A stretch of 9,120 nucleotides of DNA from an uncultured Enterocloster sp. Its GTDB lineage: Bacteria > Bacillota > Clostridia > Lachnospirales > Lachnospiraceae. The notes under the pieces were generated by a model. It had not been told where the DNA came from, made no database searches, and saw only the letters and a program-made list of their open reading frames with translations. Of the stretch, positions 1-6,414 are shown piece by piece. The translations under genes were made by a program, and so were the position numbers. Location of the stretch: positions 1 to 9,120 of the forward strand of contig CALWMT010000090.1 of assembly GCA_944382045.1 (NCBI GenBank). The letters run 5' to 3'. The number at the start of each line of letters is the position of its first letter. The first letter of the stretch is position 1.

Positions 1-1
1 A

Positions 2-75
<74 letters not shown>

Positions 76-135
76 ACACACCTGACAGCCCGCCATACTG
101 CCGCAGCTATACCGTCTCTGCTGTCAACGTGCTAT

Positions 136-164
136 AGTTTACCATAGGTTTGCAAATAATGCAA
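136..164 (-). promoter_or_regulatory. probable promoter of the tRNA-Arg gene
   Basis: On the minus strand a TTGCAT (-35, 159-164) is followed after exactly 17 bp by TAAACT (-10, 136-141). The -10 box is preceded by TGG, which fits an extended -10 element. Transcription would start near 129 and run through a leader of roughly 55 nt into the tRNA. The -35 box is poor (3 of 6 consensus bases), so the extended -10 carries most of the argument. An A/T-rich stretch lies just upstream. Confidence 0.5.
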
Positions 165-218
165 GCACTTTTTTATCTTTTTACGTCAGATTTGGCAGCG
201 GCTCCGGCGGCGGACTTG

Positions 219-1742
219 TCACCCGTCCAGACGGTCATCCCACTGCCAGGCCAGCCGGCCATAGCGGCGGGCAATTCCCCTTATCTCCCGTTTCAGCTCC
301 TCCGTCAGCTCCCCCTCTTTCAGGCGCCATTTCCAGTTGATGCCCACAGTGGAGGGCTGATTCATCCGGCAGGTATTGTCATATCCCATATAATCCTGCA
401 TGGGAATCACGCAGAGGCTGGCGCGGCTGGCCATAATCAGGCTGATAAAGGAGGTGTGCAGGTACTGTCTGGGCGTATAGCGGTCGCAGATATAGGCCCG
501 CGCCAGACGCCGCTCCTCCTCCGTGATGCTCTCAAACCACCCCCGGATGGTCTCATTGTCATGGGTGCCCGTGTAGGCCACGCAATTTTCCGTATAATTG
601 TGGGGCAGATAATCATTGGCGCAGCCGGAATCCCGTGAATCAAAGGCAAATTCCAGAACCTTCATGCCGGGAAAGCCGCTGTCACGCACCAGCCGGCGCA
701 CCGAATCCGTCACGTACCCCAGATCCTCGGCGATGACCTCCTTCTCTCCCAGCACCTCCCGCATTCTGCGAAACAGGTCCATGCCCGGCCCCTTTTCCCA
801 GTGTCCGTCGATAGCCGTCTTCGCCCCCCGGGGAATGGAATAATACTCGTCAAATCCCCGAAAATGGTCGATGCGCACCACATCATAGAGGGAAAAGCAA
901 TGGGCCAGGCGCTTCATCCACCAATCATAGCCTGTCTGCCGGTGGTATTCCCAGCGGTACAGGGGATTGCCCCACAGCTGCCCCACAGCAGAGAAGCCGT
1001 CCGGCGGGCAGCCGGCCACCGCCGTGGGCACATTGTCCCCATCCAGCTGAAAAAGCTCCGGATGGGCCCAGGCATCCGCGCTGTCCATGGCCACATAAAT
1101 GGGAATATCTCCTATGATGCGCACGCCCTGGCGGTTGGCGTACTCCTTAAGCGCCCGCCACTGTTTATAGAAAGTAAACTGCAGGTACTGCTGGAACTCA
1201 ATATCAAAATACAGCTCCCTGCGGTAAAAATCCATGGCATAGTCCCAGCGCAGGCGGATATCCTGCGCCCACTCCGTCCAGGGCGCCCCGCCGAACCGCT
1301 CCTTCACAGCCATAAACAGGGCATAGTCAGAGAGCCACCATCCATTTTCCTGCACGAACCGGTTATACGCGGGATTATTGCTGATATCGCTGCGCTCATA
1401 GGCCCGGCGCAGCAGGGGATAACGGTTCTCGTACAGCTTTTTATAATCAATCGTGCCCTCCATCTCTCCCAGATCCGCAGCCCCGCACTCCTCCTCCGTC
1501 AATACGCCCTCCTCAATCAGGGCTTCAAGGCTGATAAAATACGGGTTGCCCGCATAGGTGGAAAAGGACTGGTACGGCGAATCCCCATAGCTTGTGGGGC
1601 CCAGAGGAAGGATCTGCCAGTACGTCTGCCCCGCAGCCTTCAGCCAGTCCACAAAATCATAGGCGCTTTTTGAAAAACAGCCGATGCCGTATTTGGACGG
1701 CAGGCTGGTAATAGACAACAGTATTCCCGCTCCTCGGTTCAT
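219..1742 (-). CDS. malQ: 4-alpha-glucanotransferase (amylomaltase, GH77)
   Basis: This cytoplasmic enzyme transfers alpha-1,4-glucan segments between maltodextrins and can disproportionate maltose, releasing glucose and building longer chains. The protein has 507 residues, normal for compact bacterial GH77. GH77 blocks seen in order include the N-terminal LLSITSLPSKYGIGCF, LPLGPTSYGDSPYQSF, GDIPIYVAMDSADAW, the nucleophile region VRIDHFRGF (Asp292), the acid/base IAEDLGY (Glu339) and the stabiliser TGTHDNETIRGW (Asp395). These positions closely match the catalytic triad of Thermus amylomaltase. The ATG at 1742 is chosen because AAGGAG (1748-1753) sits 5 nt upstream; an in-frame TTG at 1760 overlaps that site and is unlikely. 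The ATG overlaps the TGA of the upstream mapP-like gene by 4 nt. The gene closes a PTS-phosphatase operon, implying work on intracellular maltose. No clear terminator follows it. Confidence 0.95.
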   Translation of the reverse strand: MNRGAGILLSITSLPSKYGIGCFSKSAYDFVDWLKAAGQTYWQILPLGPTSYGDSPYQSFSTYAGNPYFISLEALIEEGVLTEEECGAADLGEMEGTIDYKKLYENRYPLLRRAYERSDISNNPAYNRFVQENGWWLSDYALFMAVKERFGGAPWTEWAQDIRLRWDYAMDFYRRELYFDIEFQQYLQFTFYKQWRALKEYANRQGVRIIGDIPIYVAMDSADAWAHPELFQLDGDNVPTAVAGCPPDGFSAVGQLWGNPLYRWEYHRQTGYDWWMKRLAHCFSLYDVVRIDHFRGFDEYYSIPRGAKTAIDGHWEKGPGMDLFRRMREVLGEKEVIAEDLGYVTDSVRRLVRDSGFPGMKVLEFAFDSRDSGCANDYLPHNYTENCVAYTGTHDNETIRGWFESITEEERRLARAYICDRYTPRQYLHTSFISLIMASRASLCVIPMQDYMGYDNTCRMNQPSTVGINWKWRLKEGELTEELKREIRGIARRYGRLAWQWDDRLDG

Positions 1743-2650
1743 CCTCGCTCCTTCCGGCAAATCGCCGCTTCCCTTTTATTTTTTTCCGATGCAGGCCCTC
1801 CGGTTTGAATCATGACCCCGCAGTGATCCGATACCCTTGGACTGTCCGTCCCATTAAAAACAGTGCGGGACGTAAGCACCGGCAGCTCCTCCCGGCACCA
1901 GATATAATCAATCCGCATGCCTTCCCCGCTCCCCCGGCTCCTCCAGCCGTCAATCGCTTCCCGTACCGTCAGGCCGTCATCCCGCACATCCGCCAGGAGG
2001 TATGTGTCCTTCCAGCCATGGTCCCTGACATACGCATACCCCTGATCCGGTATGTGGCACGGGCTGTTAAAATCCCCCATGACCCATACGTTTCCCGCCT
2101 TTTGCTGCTCCCTTACGCAGGCCTCCAGCCGGTCCCACTGGGCCTTAAACGGCTCCTCCTCATCCTCCCACCAGCCCATATGGACCGTATAGAACCAGAC
2201 ATCCGGAATGCCCTGAATCTGGATCCCCAACGCCTGGCGCGTCTTCCAATTCGAATAATCCTGAATCCTGCTCAATGGCCGCCCGACCGCCCTCTCTATG
2301 GGCCGGAGGCTGAAAAAAGCCAGCCCCTCGTCATATTTTCCATAGCCCAGCTTTACAGGCAGCCAAGTCCAGAAATACCGGCAGCCATACTCCCGCAGAA
2401 GCTCTGCCAGCCTGGCCGCGTAATTCCCGCACCGCAGCGCAATTTTCTTCCGGCATGTCTCCCCTGCCTCGGGCTCCCAAAATCCCTCCCGCATGTGTTC
2501 GGGAAGCAGCCCTTCGGAAGCCTCCTGATTTACCTCCTGAAGCCCCAAAATATCCGGCTTCTCCCTGGCAATCCACTGGGCTGTCCCAAGGAGCTTCCTC
2601 TCCTGCTCCTCCTCCGCCAGGCTGTGAGTGTTAAACGTTAGAATCTTCAT
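1739..2650 (-). CDS. mapP: endonuclease/exonuclease/phosphatase-family protein, probable maltose 6'-phosphate phosphatase
   Basis: The 303-residue protein has the metal-dependent EEP (DNase I-like) fold throughout. Visible active-site elements are TFNTH (Asn7), LQEV (Glu39, metal ligand), DEGLAFFS (107-114), YTVHMGWW (His157), MGDFNSP (Asp193, Asn195), RIDYIW (Asp248) and SDHCGV (Asp275, His276). There is no signal peptide, so it acts in the cytoplasm. The fold alone fits a nuclease, a sugar phosphatase or a lipid phosphatase. The specific call comes from context: in Enterococcus faecalis the gene just downstream of the maltose PTS gene encodes MapP, which dephosphorylates maltose 6'-phosphate. 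Here the start overlaps the PTS stop (ATGA) and the stop overlaps the malQ start (ATGA). No Shine-Dalgarno precedes the ATG, so translation probably depends on coupling to the PTS gene. The EEP family is near certain; the substrate is inferred. Confidence 0.8.
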   Translation of the reverse strand: MKILTFNTHSLAEEEQERKLLGTAQWIAREKPDILGLQEVNQEASEGLLPEHMREGFWEPEAGETCRKKIALRCGNYAARLAELLREYGCRYFWTWLPVKLGYGKYDEGLAFFSLRPIERAVGRPLSRIQDYSNWKTRQALGIQIQGIPDVWFYTVHMGWWEDEEEPFKAQWDRLEACVREQQKAGNVWVMGDFNSPCHIPDQGYAYVRDHGWKDTYLLADVRDDGLTVREAIDGWRSRGSGEGMRIDYIWCREELPVLTSRTVFNGTDSPRVSDHCGVMIQTGGPASEKNKREAAICRKERG

Positions 2651-4920
2651 AGGACATCATTAATATCTGATTTCAGCACATCTGCCTTGGGACCGTACAC
2701 GGCCTGAATCCCTGTGTCCTTCTTAAGCAGCCCAAGAGCGCCCTCTGCCTTCCAGGCCGGAAGCTCCGCCACCCTGGAGGGGTCCTTCACCGTCACCCGC
2801 AGGCGGGTCATGCAGGCGTCCACCAGAACGATATTTTCCCGTCCGCCCAAAAGGCCGATGATGCGCTCCGCCTGGCTGCTGCTTTCAGCAGGGCCGCCCT
2901 GCTCCTGGCCGGTTCTCTCCTCACCGCCGCTGTTCTCGTCCGTGTAATTGCCCAGACGGCCCGGCGTGGCAAACTGAAATTTTCCAATCATAAAATATGC
3001 CACTGCATAGCCTATGGCAAAAAATGCCGCCACACAGATAACAAAATTGATAATATCCCCTGTAAGTCCTGCCCGCACGGACATCGGAATTCTCGTAAAA
3101 AACTCCAGGTTCCCAAAGGAATGCAGCCTTAAGTCAATGATCCCAGCCATGGCAAAGGCGCAGCCCTGCAGAACGGCATACACAATGTAGAGGGGCAGTG
3201 CGCAGAACATGAACATAAATTCCAGCGGTTCTGTGACGCCGGTGAGAAACACGGCCAGCACCGTTGACAGGAACATGGACCTGTACTGCCTGCGCTTATC
3301 CGCATCCACCCGGCGGTACATAGCCAGGGCAATGCCGGTGAGAAGGCCCGTTGCGCCAATCATCTGTCCAACCTTGAAGCGGGCCGGGGTCACAGAGGTC
3401 AGAAGATGCTCGTAGGCCGCCATGTCCCCTGCGCTCTTAAAGTTAATCAGGTCATTAGCCCAGGCCAGCCACAGCGGATCCTGGCCAAATACCTGACTTC
3501 CCGCATTCACCCCTGTCTGTATCAGGTAGGTTCCGCCGAAGGAAGTATAATTCATGGGTATGGTCAGCATATGGTGAAGGCCAAAGGGGAGAAGCAGGCG
3601 CTCCAGAGTTCCGTAAATAAAGGGCGCCAGCACCGGGGATGTGGAGGATGAATTGGCAATCCACACGCCGAAGGCATTGATTCCCGCCTGCACCACAGGC
3701 CATACCAGGGCCATAACAAGGGAGATAAGGACGGACCAGGCAATCACCACCATGGGCACAAACCGTTTTCCGTTAAAAAAGGAAAGGGCATCCGGCAGTT
3801 TTCTGTAATTATAATATTTATTGTAAATGACTCCCCCTGCAAAGCCGGATATAATACCCACAAACACACCCATATTTAAGGCAGGCGCCCCCAGCACGGA
3901 TGTGAAATAGCCGTCCACCGGTATTTCCTTTCCAAACAGCGTGCGGGTCACGGCTTCCGGATCCGCCAGCATATCCGCTGTCACTCCAAAAATCGCACCC
4001 GTGATGGAATTGATGAGAATAAAGGCGATGACAGCCGCAAAGGCGCCGCCCGCCCGCTCCTTTGCCCAGGATCCGCCGATGGCCACAGCAAAGAGAATGT
4101 GCAGGTTATTGATAATGGCCCATCCAATGCTCTCCATGGTGCTCCCCACCATAAAGAGCATGCGTACATCGGATCCGCTCATCTGCACCAGCTTGCCAAG
4201 GCTTATCATCAGTCCCGCAGCAGGCATGACCGCAATAACCGTCATCAGCACCTTGCCCAGCTTCTGAAGCAGGTCAAAGTTAACAGATGGCTTCTTTTCC
4301 CCGCTGCGCTCTCCGGCCCCGTCCGGCTCCTGGGCGGCCTCATCTGGCTTCTGGGCAGCCCCGTCTGGCTCCTGAGCGGCTCCATCCGGCTCCTTGACGG
4401 CCGGGGGCTGCTCCTGGGCAGCTCCATCCGGCTCCTGGGCGGCCGGGAGAACCGTCAGCACTGCGCTCTCTCCCGCGCGGCAGGCCCCCTCGTGGTACAG
4501 CAGACGCTTTCCCTCCATCCCCCCGCAGAGCAGGATCGGGGTAATGGGGCTGATGCCCTTCTCCTCCAGAAAGCGCAGATCCACCTCCGCTATGGGATCC
4601 CCAGCCTGCACCTTATCCCCCACCTTGACCAGGGCCTTAAAGCAGGCTCCCTTAAGGGCTACGGTCTCCAGACCAATGTGGATCAAAATCTCCAGCCCCT
4701 CCTCTGTCCGGAATCCATAAGCGTGAAGGGTGTCCGCCACGGATACCACTTCGCCTGTCACCGGGCTTACAATCCTGCCGTCCTCCGGGATTACCGCGAT
4801 TCCATCCCCGATAATTTTTTGAGAAAATACCGGATCCGGCACTTCCTCCAGCGGCACGGCCCGCCCTGCAGCCGGCGCCAAAATCTGTATTCTCCCCTGT
4901 GCGGTTTCTCTGCTGGCCAT
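2647..4920 (-). CDS. malT: maltose/glucose-type PTS permease, fused EIIA-EIIC-EIIB
   Basis: This single-chain membrane permease takes phosphate from HPr and imports sugar with 6-phosphorylation. In the 757-residue form, a glucose-type IIA domain covers about 12-150: SQKIIGDGIAVIP, then VADTLHAYGF (His66), then the phosphorylated His81 in ILIHIGLETV. A linker of six heptad repeats (160-201) follows. The multi-pass IIC domain covers about 212-655, with NGKRFVPM, LLLPFGLHHMLTIPMNY and GVTEPLEFMF. A polar linker leads to IIB (about 684-757), whose phospho-Cys703 lies in VDACMTRLRV. The IIC segments resemble MalT permeases of streptococci and enterococci; glucose or another glucoside remains possible. 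ATG 4920 is preferred because GGGAGG lies 9 nt upstream. In-frame ATGs at 4959 and 4980 lack a ribosome site and sit in the operator. The stop overlaps the next start by 4 nt. The name follows enterococcal use, not the E. coli MalT activator. Confidence 0.88.
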   Translation of the reverse strand: MASRETAQGRIQILAPAAGRAVPLEEVPDPVFSQKIIGDGIAVIPEDGRIVSPVTGEVVSVADTLHAYGFRTEEGLEILIHIGLETVALKGACFKALVKVGDKVQAGDPIAEVDLRFLEEKGISPITPILLCGGMEGKRLLYHEGACRAGESAVLTVLPAAQEPDGAAQEQPPAVKEPDGAAQEPDGAAQKPDEAAQEPDGAGERSGEKKPSVNFDLLQKLGKVLMTVIAVMPAAGLMISLGKLVQMSGSDVRMLFMVGSTMESIGWAIINNLHILFAVAIGGSWAKERAGGAFAAVIAFILINSITGAIFGVTADMLADPEAVTRTLFGKEIPVDGYFTSVLGAPALNMGVFVGIISGFAGGVIYNKYYNYRKLPDALSFFNGKRFVPMVVIAWSVLISLVMALVWPVVQAGINAFGVWIANSSSTSPVLAPFIYGTLERLLLPFGLHHMLTIPMNYTSFGGTYLIQTGVNAGSQVFGQDPLWLAWANDLINFKSAGDMAAYEHLLTSVTPARFKVGQMIGATGLLTGIALAMYRRVDADKRRQYRSMFLSTVLAVFLTGVTEPLEFMFMFCALPLYIVYAVLQGCAFAMAGIIDLRLHSFGNLEFFTRIPMSVRAGLTGDIINFVICVAAFFAIGYAVAYFMIGKFQFATPGRLGNYTDENSGGEERTGQEQGGPAESSSQAERIIGLLGGRENIVLVDACMTRLRVTVKDPSRVAELPAWKAEGALGLLKKDTGIQAVYGPKADVLKSDINDVL
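4318..4443 (-). repeat. malT: 21-bp tandem repeat, six units, coding the IIA-IIC linker of the PTS permease
   Basis: Six in-frame units of 21 bp encode heptads of the pattern A-A/V-Q/K-E/K-P-D-G/E: AAQEPDG, AAQEQPP, AVKEPDG, AAQEPDG, AAQKPDE and AAQEPDG. The second unit is the most diverged. The tract is rich in Ala, Pro, Glu and Asp, and hydrophilic. It joins the IIA domain to the membrane IIC domain, so it probably acts as a flexible tether. Its length could change by slippage or unequal recombination without breaking the reading frame. Confidence 0.9.
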
Positions 4921-4929
4921 CTTCCGCAG

Positions 4930-4936
4930 CCTCCCT
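4930..4936 (-). promoter_or_regulatory. malT: ribosome binding site deciding the malT start
   Basis: On the minus strand AGGGAGG lies 9 nt before the ATG at 4920. Neither alternative in-frame ATG (4959 or 4980) has a purine-rich Shine-Dalgarno at a usable distance. The 4980 ATG would also fall within a few bases of the transcription start predicted from the promoter at 4983-5011. This site is therefore the main reason to call a 757-residue rather than a 777-residue product. Confidence 0.75.
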
Positions 4937-4951
4937 CTCGCTTTCGTCAGC

Positions 4952-4978
4952 GTTTGCATTGTTTGCGCAAACGCTTGC
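4952..4978. promoter_or_regulatory. LacI-family (MalR or CcpA) operator cluster at the malT transcription start
   Basis: Four related half-sites are packed into 27 bp: GTTTGC (4952-4957), GTTTGC (4961-4966), GCAAAC (4967-4972) and GCTTGC (4973-4978). The middle pair forms the perfect 12-bp palindrome GTTTGCGCAAAC. The last pair forms GCAAACGCTTGC, a CG-centred near-palindrome of the classical LacI/PurR/MalR operator type. The 14-mer at 4966-4979 also matches 11 of 14 positions of the CcpA cre consensus. The cluster lies just downstream of the malT -10 box and before its ribosome site, a position suited to repression. MalR, divergently encoded next door, is the obvious candidate, but the sequence alone does not separate MalR from CcpA. 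Confidence 0.72.
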
Positions 4979-4982
4979 ATTA

Positions 4983-5011
4983 AATATATTGCGTTTTTTC
5001 CATCTTTTCAA
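4983..5011 (-). promoter_or_regulatory. sigma-A-type promoter of the malT-mapP-malQ operon
   Basis: On the minus strand TTGAAA (-35, 5006-5011) and TATATT (-10, 4983-4988) are separated by exactly 17 bp. Each box matches 5 of 6 consensus bases. An A-rich tract just upstream of the -35 box resembles an UP element. Transcription should start near 4976, inside the operator cluster, leaving a leader of about 55 nt before the ATG at 4920. Confidence 0.8.
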
Positions 5012-5099
5012 GCTCTTTTTTTAATTTAAACTTCTTTCTCCCTTTTATACAAGAATCCGCTTCCATTTTTGTACAATATTAGCTGCACACGTCTGCATC

Positions 5100-5121
5100 G
5101 CAGGCAGCGCAAAGCGCCTGC
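5100..5121. other. GC-rich short inverted repeat in the divergent intergenic region
   Basis: GCAGGC pairs with GCCTGC around a small interior containing AGCGCAAAGC; two extra G-C pairs are possible past a bulged A. No T-run follows on either strand, so it is not an intrinsic terminator. It lies upstream of both predicted promoters, outside the malT and malR transcripts. No function can be assigned. The rest of the stretch from about 5012 to 5167 shows no convincing gene. Confidence 0.3.
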
Positions 5122-5167
5122 GTCAGGGAGCGTGAAGACAAGGCGGCCAGTAAGATACGCGGCCCCG

Positions 5168-5196
5168 TTGACTTTCCCCCTGCTCTGGCTTACAAT
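5168..5196 (+). promoter_or_regulatory. malR: sigma-A-type promoter of the malR-like regulator gene
   Basis: TTGACT (-35, 5168-5173) and TACAAT (-10, 5191-5196) are separated by exactly 17 bp, and each matches 5 of 6 consensus bases. Transcription would begin near 5203, giving a leader of about 100 nt before the ATG at 5306. The promoter makes the in-frame extension of the regulator back to 5069 untenable, because that extension would start upstream of the transcript. Confidence 0.72.
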
Positions 5197-5210
5197 GATA
5201 GCAAATTCTT

Positions 5211-5261
5211 CAGGGGCAAAACCATGTTTACAAGCAAGCTTGACACCTGCTTTTGCCCCTG
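5211..5261 (+). promoter_or_regulatory. 11-bp perfect inverted repeat in the malR leader
   Basis: CAGGGGCAAAA (5211-5221) is the exact reverse complement of TTTTGCCCCTG (5251-5261), with 29 nt between. In RNA this would form a stable stem beginning about 8 nt after the predicted transcription start and ending 44 nt before the start codon. No U-run follows, so it is not a simple terminator. The inner ends read GCAAAA/TTTTGC and resemble the GCAAAC half-sites at the malT promoter. It could therefore be a pair of DNA half-sites for autoregulation, a messenger-stabilising 5' hairpin, or both. Confidence 0.55.
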
Positions 5262-5293
5262 TTTACCCGCCGTCTGAACTGTTACCAAGAAAT

Positions 5294-5298
5294 GGAGG
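5294..5298 (+). promoter_or_regulatory. malR: ribosome binding site of the malR-like gene
   Basis: GGAGG lies 7 nt before the ATG at 5306. It sets the start at the residue where LacI-family helix-turn-helix homology begins (MAVTIKEVA) and argues against the longer in-frame reading from 5069. Confidence 0.85.
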
Positions 5299-5305
5299 AA
5301 GCATA

Positions 5306-6334
5306 ATGGCTGTAACAATCAAAGAGGTGGCTGCGCTGGCCGGAGTCTCCCCCTCTACCGTATCCAGAACCTGCAAAAACAATCCCTCCATCAGTGAGGA
5401 GACAAAAGAAAGGGTGCGGCGGGCCATGGCCCAGCTGGGCTATGAGCCCAATTTCCAGGCCAGCAATCTGGCCTCCCAGAATTCCCGGGCCATCGGCATT
5501 ATACTTCCCCCCTCAGAAAAGGAGGCCTTTGAAAACCCCTTCTATCTGGAGGTCATCCGGGGCATCAGCCAGTTCTGCAACCAGCGCCAGTACATCAACA
5601 CCGTCATCACCGGCAGAGATGACCGGGAAATCCTTCAGGCCATCCGCTCCATGACCCGCAGCGGGCAGGCGGACGGCTTTATCGTCCTCTATTCCCGGCA
5701 GAAGGATCCCATCATTGACTATCTCTACGGGGAAGGCCTGCTCTTTGTCCTCATCGGGAAGGCTTACCAGTTCGCCAACCAGACCATTTACATCGATAAT
5801 GACAATATGCTGGCGGGGCAGGAGGCGGCAGACTATCTGTGGAATCTGGGCCACCGCCGCATCGCCTATATCGGAAGCGGGAACAGCCTTATGTTCTCTG
5901 CCGACCGGCGCTCCGGCTATGAGGCCGCCATGCTCCGGCAAGGATGCGCCCCGGATCCCGGCTTCTGTGTGGAGGTTCCCTCCCTCACAGAGGAGGGCTG
6001 GGCTCCCATCCGTCAGCTCTTGGGACGGGACGACCGCCCCACCGCCGTTATCGTCAGCGACGATATCCTGGCGGTGGCAGTAGAGCGGGTGTGCATGGAA
6101 ATGGGGCTTTCCATACCGGAAGATATCTCCATTCTCTCCTTCAACAACTCCCTCTTCGCCCGTCTGACCTCCCCCCAGCTCACCTCCGTGGATATCAATT
6201 CCCTCCAGCTGGGAACAGAGGCCGCAGCACAGATGATCAGCCACATGGAGAATCCCAATCTGATGGCCACCAAGATCATTGTCCCCCACCGCATCATTGA
6301 GCGGGACAGCTGCCGGCGCTGGGATGGGATATAA
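5306..6334 (+). CDS. malR: LacI-family transcriptional regulator, MalR-like
   Basis: This is a cytoplasmic DNA-binding repressor of 342 residues, standard for the family. The N-terminal helix-turn-helix reads TIKEVAALAGVSPSTVSR (4-21). The second half of the headpiece and the hinge follow (about 29-58, including LGYEPN and ASNLAS). The periplasmic-binding-protein-like effector domain runs from RAIGIILPPS (61) onward, with DNDN, LGHRRIAYIG, DRRSGYEAAM and AVIVSDDILAVA blocks. The late segments VDINSLQLG and VPHRIIERDS resemble streptococcal MalR. It is transcribed divergently from the malT operon, and a LacI-type operator cluster sits at the malT promoter, so local repression relieved by a maltose-related ligand is likely. 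The LacI family is certain; the MalR name is inferred from resemblance and context. A hairpin terminator follows. Confidence 0.88.
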   Translation: MAVTIKEVAALAGVSPSTVSRTCKNNPSISEETKERVRRAMAQLGYEPNFQASNLASQNSRAIGIILPPSEKEAFENPFYLEVIRGISQFCNQRQYINTVITGRDDREILQAIRSMTRSGQADGFIVLYSRQKDPIIDYLYGEGLLFVLIGKAYQFANQTIYIDNDNMLAGQEAADYLWNLGHRRIAYIGSGNSLMFSADRRSGYEAAMLRQGCAPDPGFCVEVPSLTEEGWAPIRQLLGRDDRPTAVIVSDDILAVAVERVCMEMGLSIPEDISILSFNNSLFARLTSPQLTSVDINSLQLGTEAAAQMISHMENPNLMATKIIVPHRIIERDSCRRWDGI

Positions 6335-6367
6335 GGCTGCAAACGCAGAGCCCCAAAGCGCAAAATG

Positions 6368-6414
6368 GCCGGACAGGAAACGGCGCATCCGCCTATCTCC
6401 CGTCCGGCTCTTTT
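6368..6414 (+). terminator. intrinsic terminator between convergent malR and the phosphodiesterase gene
   Basis: GCCGGAC (6368-6374) pairs with GTCCGGC (6402-6408), with an inner GGCG/CGCC stem (6382-6385 with 6390-6393). TCTTTT follows on the plus strand, terminating malR 34 nt after its stop. On the minus strand the same hairpin is followed by CATTTTG, so it may also weakly end the opposing operon. The T-run overlaps the TAA stop of the phosphodiesterase gene (6413-6415). Confidence 0.75.

Noticed and set aside
148..166. GTTTGC and GCAAGC half-sites (7 bp apart) beside the tRNA promoter, resembling the malT operator half-sites
   Set aside because: The half-sites are in the opposite arrangement and spacing to a LacI-type operator, the region is A/T-rich, and MalR control of a tRNA is implausible. 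Chance is more likely.
161..184. T-rich run on the plus strand after a weak TTGCA/TGCAA stem, possibly a terminator
   Set aside because: No plus-strand gene lies upstream and the stem is only 5 A/T-rich pairs. The same bases are better explained as the upstream part of the minus-strand tRNA promoter.
801..1673. Plus-strand open frame of 290 codons opposite malQ, and a similar one at 1805-2641 opposite the EEP gene
   Set aside because: Both are shadows of well-supported minus-strand genes. No ribosome site or domain was seen.
4318..4443. CRISPR-like or intergenic repeat array
   Set aside because: The 21-bp units are directly adjacent without spacers and stay in frame within the PTS gene, encoding a heptad linker.
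5042..5077. Second possible promoters around TTGTAC/TATAAA (minus) or TACAAT (plus) in the divergent region
   Set aside because: The minus pair is separated by 21 bp and the plus TACAAT has no -35 box at a usable distance. The promoters at 4983-5011 and 5168-5196 are far better.
5069..5305. In-frame N-terminal extension of the LacI-family regulator by 79 codons
   Set aside because: The extension lies upstream of and across a good promoter at 5168-5196, has no ribosome site, and does not resemble the family. GGAGG before the ATG at 5306 and the helix-turn-helix beginning there fix the start.
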